Shown: positions 58,010-64,000 of the stretch, in pieces
Position numbering within the stretch: the stretch's first letter is position 1
Layout of the letters: each line of letters starts with the position of its first letter
Source: Pseudomonas sp. P5_109
Lineage (GTDB): Bacteria > Pseudomonadota > Gammaproteobacteria > Pseudomonadales > Pseudomonadaceae
Direction: 5' to 3'
Assembly (NCBI RefSeq): GCF_034009455.1
Contig: NZ_CP125380.1
Span: 2,211,001-2,275,000 of the forward strand
DNA: 64,000 bases
Translations under genes and position numbers: made by a program
Notes under the pieces: model-generated
What the model saw: only the letters and a program-made list of their open reading frames with translations
Database searches by the model: none
Told to the model about the DNA's origin: nothing

Positions 58010-58026
58010 GATACCTTCAGGGTATC
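58010..58026. promoter_or_regulatory. inverted repeat, likely operator for the rhamnonate LysR regulator
   Basis: GATACC-TTCAG-GGTATC lies in the divergent promoter region, 18 bases before the LysR start codon and about 90 bases before the transporter start. Confidence 0.5.
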
Positions 58027-58044
58027 GATAAAAAAAGGCCCGCC

Positions 58045-58986
58045 ATGACCACGCCGACCATCTCTCGCAGCCTGCTCAATCGCCTGCGCTACAAGCATCT
58101 GCACATGTTGGTGACGCTCAGCACCAGCCAGAACCTGCATCGCGCTTCGCAAAGCCTGAACATGTCGCAACCGGCGGCAACCCGCATGCTCCATGAGATT
58201 GAAGACATGTTTGGTTGCGACCTGTTCGAACGTTTGCCTCGGGGCATGCGCCCGACGGCGCTGGGCCAGGAACTGATTCGCTTCGCCGAGGCGGCCATCA
58301 GTGGCCTCGACCGCTGCGCCGAGGACCTGATGGCGCGGCAGCAGGGTGGCTACGGCTATCTGTCCATCGGCACCATCATGGGCGCGGCGCCGGGGCTGGT
58401 GATGGATTCGATCGCCGAAATCAAGTCGCTCAATCCGCAGTTGCGGATTCGCATCATGGGCGACACCAGTGACCAGGTGATCCAGTTGTTGGAGCAGGGG
58501 CGCATCGACCTCGCCATCGCCCGGCGCAATGCCGCCACCGACAGTGAGCATTATGTCTTCGAGCAACTGGGCAATGAGCGCCTGCTGGTGGTGGTGCATG
58601 CCGGCCACCCGCTGGCACGGCACAAAAAACTGGACATGGCCGAGTTGGTCAACGACTGGCCGTGGATCCTGCAACCGGAAACCAGCCCGGCGCGCATCGG
58701 TCTGGATCAGGCGTTGCAACGCCTGGCGTTGCCGTTGCCGGCGGACATCATCGAGTGCAGTTCGGTGTACTCCATGCAGCAACTGATTCAACTGACCGAC
58801 GCGATCATGGTCCTGTCGGAAACCGCATTGCGCGACTATCTTAAAATGGGCTTGGTGGTGGCGCTGCCGGTGGAGCTGGATGTGCAAATGGCACCCTTCG
58901 GGCTGCTGTTGCGCAAGGGCGAGCACATCAGCCGGGAGTTGGGGTTGTTCATCGATCTGCTGCGTCGAAAAGTCGCGGTTTTTTGA
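58045..58986 (+). CDS. LysR-family regulator (GbpR-like) of the rhamnonate cluster
   Basis: The 313-residue protein has a slightly longer N-terminus than most LysR proteins. Its helix-turn-helix reads HLHMLVTLSTSQNLHRASQ then SLNMSQPAATRMLHEIEDMFG, and a LysR substrate domain follows (GYLSIGTIMGAAPGLVMDSI). The N-terminal RLRYKHLHML resembles the GbpR group that senses sugars or sugar acids. It is divergent from the rhamnonate transporter operon, so it likely controls that operon with rhamnonate or the keto-deoxy product as effector. Confidence 0.87.
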   Translation: MTTPTISRSLLNRLRYKHLHMLVTLSTSQNLHRASQSLNMSQPAATRMLHEIEDMFGCDLFERLPRGMRPTALGQELIRFAEAAISGLDRCAEDLMARQQGGYGYLSIGTIMGAAPGLVMDSIAEIKSLNPQLRIRIMGDTSDQVIQLLEQGRIDLAIARRNAATDSEHYVFEQLGNERLLVVVHAGHPLARHKKLDMAELVNDWPWILQPETSPARIGLDQALQRLALPLPADIIECSSVYSMQQLIQLTDAIMVLSETALRDYLKMGLVVALPVELDVQMAPFGLLLRKGEHISRELGLFIDLLRRKVAVF

Positions 58987-59162
58987 TTCCTTGGTCAGTT
59001 TTTAGTTTTCCGCAAAGGCATAAGCCTATAAACTTAACCTTTCGGTCAGCTTTGCACGGTCAACAACAGCCCTTTGCATCGTCGAAAAGGGCCTCTGCAA
59101 GACTCGAGATTTCCAGAACATAACCAGAAGGGCGGACCCCATAACCGCCCAGAGGATGATCC

Positions 59163-61994
59163 ATGTCCAACCGTGATATATCCCGGCGCTCGTTCCTTCA
59201 GGGCGGGCTGGTAGCGGGTGTGAGCGTGACGCTCACGCCATTGAGCAGCCAGGCGCTGGCCGCCTTGATGGAGAACAGCGTGACCGTGCCGTCCGAGCAG
59301 TGGCTCGGCAACAATGGCAAGGCGCGCGCCCGTAACGATGCCTTGTCCAAGGTCTGCGGCAGCAAGGTCTTTGCCCGCGATATCCGCGCCAAGGACATGC
59401 CGGGCTGGCCAGAGCAGCAAGGCCACGCCATGCTGCTGAAAACCATCAAGGCCGACCACATTTTTGCCGGCATCGACCTGTCGTGGCTCGATGCCGGGTT
59501 GCAGCCGGACCGCATCGTCACCGCCGAAGACCTGGTCAAGGACGGTATCGTGTTCCCTGAGGAGCACGCCCCGGATCCACTGCTGCCGGCCGGCAAGGTG
59601 CCGATGTTCATCGGTCATCCGGTGGCGATCCTGATCTGGAACGACTTCGAGCGCTTCCGTCAGGCCAAGAACCAACTCAAGTTCAATGACAAGGCAATCC
59701 GCTACGGCGAGAAAGTGCCGTTCTACGAAGGCGATCCCTACGGCAGCTTCCGCTACGTGCGCGTCGGCGGTGCGACCTCGGCCGACGAAGACGAGTTCGC
59801 CAGCCTCAAGGACTCGATCCTGTTCCCGATGCTGAAAAACCGTCGTCCGGTTTGGAACTCCCAACCGAACCTGCACGGCAATCTGACCGAGCGCGGGTTG
59901 TTCTACGCCGACCGCATGAAGCAGCAGATCGATACGCCGCCGGATAACTGGCTGGTGTTCGACGAGCGCTACAAGACCCCGTCGATCGAACCGGCCGCCC
60001 TGGAGCCGGACAACGGCAACGGCTGGTACGACCCGGCCACCAAGACCCTGCATTTCGTTGTCGCCACCCAGTGCCCGCTGGAAGCCGCGACCGAAACCGC
60101 GAAGATGATCGCGCCGTCGCGTTTCGGCCTGGCCAACCTGAACATGCACCCGGGTTACACCGTCGGTTACGGCTCGAAAGACCACAACATTTTCGTCTAC
60201 TACGCAGCATTGGCGGCGTTGTACGGTGCCGGTGTGCCGGTGCGCCTGGCCAACGACCGCTACGAGCAGTTCCAGAGCGGCATCAAGCGTCACCCGTTCG
60301 ACATTCGCTACCAATTGGCGGTGGACAAGAACGACTACAGCTTCAAGATCTTCCGCGCTGAAATGAGCGTCGACGGTGGCGGGCGCATCAACTACAGCCC
60401 GTCGGTGGCTGCGGTGGGCGCCACGGCCGCGCAATCGATCTACTACATGCCGCAGAACGACCTGCAGGTCACGGCTTATCATTCCCGCGCCGTTGAAGCC
60501 GGGTCGATGCGTGGCTACGGCACCCTGCAGAGCATGGCGTCGACCGAAATGATGGTCGACGAAATCGCCGATCGCCTCGGTGTCGATGCCATCGAACTGC
60601 GCCGCAAGAACGCACTGCGCTCGGGCATGAAAAACACCCAGGGCGCGATCCCGGCCGGTGCCTTGCGCCTGCACGAGATTCTCGACAAGGCGGCCGTCCA
60701 CGACACCTGGAAAAACCGCGCTGCGATCAAGCAACAGCGCGAAGCCGCCGATCCGGACAACTGGTACGGCATTGGTTTCGCCATCTGCCAGAAAGACTTC
60801 GGCACCGGTTCCGAAGCGCCGATGGCCAGCATTGAATTCACCGCCGAAGGTCGCATCAGCCTGCGCCACATCGGCATCGAAATCGGCACCGGCATGTCCA
60901 CCTCGCAAGCCATGGTCGTGGCCGATTTCCTCGGTCTCCCGGCGCACGAAGTGAAGACCGGCGAAACCGAATGGAAAGAGTTGCAGCTGATCAGTGGCGG
61001 CAACCCGTACATCATGAGCCAGGCCGAGCAGGACAACTTCCTGCGCAATCCGCGCTGGGTCGGCAAGGTGGCTTCGGCTTCGTCGGCCACCAACTCGGCG
61101 TACTACTTCAGCCACGCCACCCGTGAAGCGGCGCGTGTGCTGTTCAACCACGGCTTGTGGCCGGCGGCCATGGAAATCTGGCGACAAGGCCCTTACGGCG
61201 GCCAGGCCAACCCCTACGTGGTGCGCCGCGAAGACGCCCATTGGGTCGACGGCAAGCTCACCGCCAACGGTATGGAGCCACTGCCGTTTGCCATGTTGGC
61301 CAAGCGCGTTCACGAGCGTGGCCTGGTGAGCGGCGCCACCGTGCACGGTTTCAACCGCTGGAGCTGGGCCGAGGCCGAGTTCAGCATCGACGGCGTGCGT
61401 GAGCGTCTGCCGCTCGACGGCCTGGCCGTGAAGTACGGCGACGGTGCCCCGAGTGCGAAGAAGGCGCAGATGAACAGCGCCGGTTTCCATCTGCTGGACC
61501 GCCAGGGCATCGCCTACCCGGCGACCCAGTTGAACAACGCGGCGGTGACTTACTACAGCCCGGTCGCGACGCTGGTGGAAGTGAAGGTCAACAAGGGTTC
61601 GAACGAAGTGTCGGTGCTCAACCACCACTCGTGGGTCGAGTGCGGTCGGGTGCTGGTGGAAGAACTGGTCAAGGGTCAGCTCGAAGGCGGCATCGCCATG
61701 GGCATCGGTCATGCGCTGATGGAAGAGATGCCGCTGTACGAAGGCGGGCCGGGGGAGGGTGACTGGAACTTCAATCGTTATCGCCTGCCGATGGCGCGTC
61801 ACGTTGCCGTGTGGAAACAGACGGCGGAGATCCTGCCGCCACTGTCGCCAAGCGATCCGTCCAAGGGCATCGCCGAGGTGGTGATGATCCCGGTGGTCGG
61901 CGCCATCGGCAACGCCGTGGCCCATGCCATCGGTAAACGTGTCCGCGACCTGCCTATCACTTCTGCACGCATCAAGGAGGCCCTCAATGGCTAA
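59163..61994 (+). CDS. molybdenum hydroxylase large subunit, Tat-exported (xanthine dehydrogenase/IorB family)
   Basis: The 943-residue protein starts with a Tat signal (ISRRSFLQGGLVAG then SQALA), so it acts in the periplasm. It then shows the two molybdopterin-binding regions of this family: an N-terminal Ald_Xan_dh_C-like part, SVDGGGRINYSPS, GSMRGYGTLQSMASTEMMVDEIA, IGIEIGTGMSTSQAM, and C-terminal SKGIAEVVMIPVVGAIGNAVAHA with the likely catalytic Glu. It resembles isoquinoline 1-oxidoreductase beta and aldehyde-oxidising relatives. The substrate is unknown. It overlaps the 2Fe-2S subunit gene by 8 bases and has no FAD subunit. Confidence 0.9.
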   Translation: MSNRDISRRSFLQGGLVAGVSVTLTPLSSQALAALMENSVTVPSEQWLGNNGKARARNDALSKVCGSKVFARDIRAKDMPGWPEQQGHAMLLKTIKADHIFAGIDLSWLDAGLQPDRIVTAEDLVKDGIVFPEEHAPDPLLPAGKVPMFIGHPVAILIWNDFERFRQAKNQLKFNDKAIRYGEKVPFYEGDPYGSFRYVRVGGATSADEDEFASLKDSILFPMLKNRRPVWNSQPNLHGNLTERGLFYADRMKQQIDTPPDNWLVFDERYKTPSIEPAALEPDNGNGWYDPATKTLHFVVATQCPLEAATETAKMIAPSRFGLANLNMHPGYTVGYGSKDHNIFVYYAALAALYGAGVPVRLANDRYEQFQSGIKRHPFDIRYQLAVDKNDYSFKIFRAEMSVDGGGRINYSPSVAAVGATAAQSIYYMPQNDLQVTAYHSRAVEAGSMRGYGTLQSMASTEMMVDEIADRLGVDAIELRRKNALRSGMKNTQGAIPAGALRLHEILDKAAVHDTWKNRAAIKQQREAADPDNWYGIGFAICQKDFGTGSEAPMASIEFTAEGRISLRHIGIEIGTGMSTSQAMVVADFLGLPAHEVKTGETEWKELQLISGGNPYIMSQAEQDNFLRNPRWVGKVASASSATNSAYYFSHATREAARVLFNHGLWPAAMEIWRQGPYGGQANPYVVRREDAHWVDGKLTANGMEPLPFAMLAKRVHERGLVSGATVHGFNRWSWAEAEFSIDGVRERLPLDGLAVKYGDGAPSAKKAQMNSAGFHLLDRQGIAYPATQLNNAAVTYYSPVATLVEVKVNKGSNEVSVLNHHSWVECGRVLVEELVKGQLEGGIAMGIGHALMEEMPLYEGGPGEGDWNFNRYRLPMARHVAVWKQTAEILPPLSPSDPSKGIAEVVMIPVVGAIGNAVAHAIGKRVRDLPITSARIKEALNG

Positions 61995-62526
61995 CCGTCC
62001 GCTTCAACTGACCCTCAACGGTCAATCCGTCGGCCCGGTGGACATCCCTGATGACCTGCCGATGATCGACTACCTGCACGAATACAAGAACCTCACCGGT
62101 TCGCGCCTGGGCTGCGGCCAGGGCATCTGCCACGCCTGCGTGGTGATCGTCGACAACCCGGACGGCACCAGCGAAGAAGTGCGCACCTGCATCACCGGCG
62201 CGCACTATTTCGAAGGCAAGAAAGTACGGACCATCGAAGGCCATGCGACCCGCGACGAGCAGGGTAAGGTCACCGAGCTGAATCCGATCCAGCAGCGCTT
62301 CGTCGACGAATTCGCCTTCCAGTGCAGCTACTGCGCGCCGGGTTTCGTCAATGCCGCGACCGTGCTGGTGGAAAAGCTGCAGCGTCAGCCGATCGTCAAA
62401 AGCCAGCTGGAAAAAGTCATCGAGGACAGCCTGGGTCATCACATCTGCCGTTGCACCGGGTACGTGCGCTACTACAGCGCCACCCGCAACGTGCTGACCG
62501 ATCTCGGCCTGGTCAAGGAGGGTTAA
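61987..62526 (+). CDS. 2Fe-2S subunit of the molybdenum hydroxylase
   Basis: The 179-residue protein has the plant-type ferredoxin domain with GCGQGICHACVV (about residues 43-52), and the second helical cluster domain with CSYCAPGFVNAA and HICRCTGYVRYYSATRNVL. Together they hold two 2Fe-2S clusters that pass electrons from the molybdenum centre. It lacks its own signal peptide and so probably crosses the membrane with the large subunit (Tat hitchhiking). It overlaps the large subunit gene by 8 bases. Confidence 0.93.
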   Translation: MANRPLQLTLNGQSVGPVDIPDDLPMIDYLHEYKNLTGSRLGCGQGICHACVVIVDNPDGTSEEVRTCITGAHYFEGKKVRTIEGHATRDEQGKVTELNPIQQRFVDEFAFQCSYCAPGFVNAATVLVEKLQRQPIVKSQLEKVIEDSLGHHICRCTGYVRYYSATRNVLTDLGLVKEG

Positions 62527-62528
62527 GC

Positions 62529-63767
62529 ATGAAGCTTCTACTTAGCCGCCTGGCGTTGGCGGTTGGTCTGGCTGCGCCTGTGGTGGCGGCTCACGCCGAT
62601 GATGCGCAGGTCAAGCAAGGCCAATACCTCGCCCGCGCTGCCGACTGCATGGCCTGCCACACCGCACCGGGCGGCGCGCCCTATGCGGGTGGTCTGCCGA
62701 TCGTTTCGCCGTTCGGCACGATCTACGGCACCAACATCACCCCGAGCGAAGAGCACGGCATCGGCCTGTACAGCGATGACGAGTTTTTCGCCGCATTGAC
62801 TGAAGGCAAGCGCCGCGATGGCGCGAACCTGTATCCGGCGATGCCCTACACCTCGTATCACCTGATGCCGCGAGCAGATTCCGACGCGATTCATGCCTAC
62901 CTGAAAACCGTTGAGCCGATCGAGCGCGCCGCGCCGGTCACCAGCCTGAGCTTCCCGTTCAACGTGCGCCTGGGCCTGATGGGCTGGAACATGATGTACG
63001 GCAAGGACGTGAAGCTTGCGCCTGCCGAAGGCAAGAGCGAAGCCTGGAAGCGCGGCCAGTACATGGTCGACGTGCTCGGTCACTGTGGCGAGTGTCACAC
63101 CCCACGCGGCTTGCCGGGTGCGATGCAGCAGGACAAGCGCATGACCGGTGGCATTCTCAATGGCTACCTGGCGCCGAGCCTGCTGGCCACTGACCTGGCG
63201 GCCCGTGGCTGGAATCATCAGGACCTGAGCTCGTTCCTCAAACACGGCATGAGCGCCCAGGGCACGATGTTCAACGAAATGTTCCCGGTGTTCCACAACA
63301 GCACCCAGGGCCTCAGCGATCCGGACCTGGCCGCGATGGCGACCTTCCTGCTCGGCGATCAGCCACCGGCGGCGAAAGTGCTCACCGAAGTGCCTGTGGA
63401 CAAGCTGAGCCCGAGCGCCCAGCGCGGCCGTCAGGAATATTTGAATGTCTGCGCCGGTTGCCACGCTCCAGGTGGCGAAGGCAAGCCGCACATCGCCGTG
63501 GCCATGCGTGGCAATACCACGCTGCGCCTGGAAGACCCGCGCAACCTGGTACGGGTCATCGACGACGGTATCGGTGAGCAGAAATTCTCCGGGTTCGAGC
63601 ACATGCAACCGATGCCTGGCTTCGCCCAGAAGCTGAGCGACGGGCAACTCACGGATCTGCTGAACTACCTGCGTCAGGGCTGGGGCGGTCAGCCGAATGA
63701 TCTGGCTGTGAATGACGTGCAGAAGTTGCGGGTCGATGCGCCGCCGCTCGAGCACAAGGCCCACTGA
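62529..63767 (+). CDS. triheme cytochrome c, electron acceptor of the Mo-hydroxylase
   Basis: The 412-residue protein has a Sec signal peptide (about residues 1-23, ending AAHADD) and three heme c sites: CMACH (about residue 40), CGECH (about 187) and CAGCH (about 312). Its pattern is that of the cytochrome subunit of gluconate/alcohol-type dehydrogenases. It starts 2 bases after the 2Fe-2S subunit stop, so electrons would flow Mo to Fe-S to heme and on to ubiquinone or a terminal oxidase. No membrane anchor besides the signal is seen. Confidence 0.92.
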   Translation: MKLLLSRLALAVGLAAPVVAAHADDAQVKQGQYLARAADCMACHTAPGGAPYAGGLPIVSPFGTIYGTNITPSEEHGIGLYSDDEFFAALTEGKRRDGANLYPAMPYTSYHLMPRADSDAIHAYLKTVEPIERAAPVTSLSFPFNVRLGLMGWNMMYGKDVKLAPAEGKSEAWKRGQYMVDVLGHCGECHTPRGLPGAMQQDKRMTGGILNGYLAPSLLATDLAARGWNHQDLSSFLKHGMSAQGTMFNEMFPVFHNSTQGLSDPDLAAMATFLLGDQPPAAKVLTEVPVDKLSPSAQRGRQEYLNVCAGCHAPGGEGKPHIAVAMRGNTTLRLEDPRNLVRVIDDGIGEQKFSGFEHMQPMPGFAQKLSDGQLTDLLNYLRQGWGGQPNDLAVNDVQKLRVDAPPLEHKAH

Positions 63768-63768
63768 T

Positions 63769-64000
63769 ATGCAGCATCTCGATCTGCAAGTGGTGCGCCG
63801 GGCGCTGGAGTGGTCGGTGGCCGGTCAGCGCATCTGGCTGTGTACGGTGCTGGCCACTTACGGCTCGGCGCCGCGCGCACCGGGTTCGCTGCTGGCGGTG
63901 AACACGCAGGGGCACTGGATTGGCTCGCTGTCTGGCGGCTGTGTCGAGGAAGACTTTCTCGAGCGAGTCGCCGAGGGCGCGTTTGAGCAGCCAGTCAGCG
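63769..64000 (+). CDS. XdhC-family molybdenum enzyme maturation protein, N-terminal part (runs off the window)
   Basis: The frame starts 1 base after the cytochrome c stop and is cut by the window edge. The visible residues (MQHLDLQVVRRALEWS, then GSAPRAPGSLLAV and WIGSLSGGCVEEDFLERV) match the XdhC/CoxI N-terminal domain. XdhC proteins bind the molybdenum cofactor and insert it, often in sulfurated form, into the partner enzyme. Position after the Mo-hydroxylase subunits supports this. Confidence 0.88.
   Translation, partial: MQHLDLQVVRRALEWSVAGQRIWLCTVLATYGSAPRAPGSLLAVNTQGHWIGSLSGGCVEEDFLERVAEGAFEQPVS

Noticed and set aside
59046..61925. Very long open frame opposite the molybdenum hydroxylase gene
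   Set aside because: It mirrors the codon structure of the real gene, is rich in His and Arg, lacks motifs and a ribosome site. Third-position GC bias explains it.

Overview
The window is ordinary, gene-dense chromosomal DNA from a Pseudomonas, most likely the P. fluorescens group. The evidence is high-GC codon use, REP/REPIN repeats at many gene ends, and a gene order typical of pseudomonads: leuC-leuD-methyltransferase-leuB-asd-asd-like-fimV-truA-trpF-accD-folC-SPOR protein-cvpA-purF-metZ. No phage, transposase, integrase or CRISPR array was seen. Assignments rest on reading motifs and recalled family sequences; no database search was run.

Layout. 1-8.6 kb: start of a CopA-type multicopper oxidase, two divergent L,D-transpeptidases, a ten-copy tandem array of a 122-bp REPIN unit, a conserved hypothetical gene, a membrane diguanylate cyclase, a DUF1254 protein and a small secreted Gly-rich protein. 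8.6-13.1 kb: GNAT acetyltransferase, exonuclease III, arylamine N-acetyltransferase and a xanthine/uracil permease. 13.4-15.7 kb: an AT-richer two-gene operon encoding an alpha-xenorhabdolysin (XaxAB/YaxAB) binary pore-forming toxin, next to the 3' end of tRNA-Asn. 16-25 kb: small proteins, aromatic aminotransferase, uvrB, an EmrAB-type efflux pair, gltX, then a duplicated tRNA-Ala/tRNA-Glu block. 25.7-29.4 kb: a TetR/hydrolase/thioesterase operon, dusC, and an Hsp20 gene with a sigma-32 promoter and a ROSE-type RNA thermometer. 29.4-32.7 kb: a multi-PAS GGDEF-EAL protein.

32.7-52.3 kb is core metabolism: leucine synthesis (leuC, leuD, leuB), aspartate semialdehyde (asd plus a paralogue lacking the catalytic Cys), FimV, TruA, TrpF, AccD, FolC, a SPOR cell-division protein, CvpA, PurF, MetZ and an SDR. 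After tRNA-Val and two tRNA-Asp genes, 53.1-59 kb holds an L-rhamnonate catabolic cluster: MFS transporter, RhmD dehydratase, RhmA-type aldolase, AldA-type lactaldehyde dehydrogenase and a divergent LysR regulator. It would convert L-rhamnonate to pyruvate and L-lactate. The last 5 kb encodes a Tat-exported molybdenum hydroxylase, its 2Fe-2S subunit, a triheme cytochrome c and the start of an XdhC-type maturation factor, so aldehyde or heterocycle oxidation would feed the respiratory chain.

The most notable items are the XaxAB-type toxin operon, the REPIN tandem array, the Cys-less Asd paralogue, and several well-formed regulatory sites (ROSE thermometer, a 14-bp palindrome before the permease, operator-like repeats by the LysR and TetR genes). 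I did not find a clearly new multigene system.
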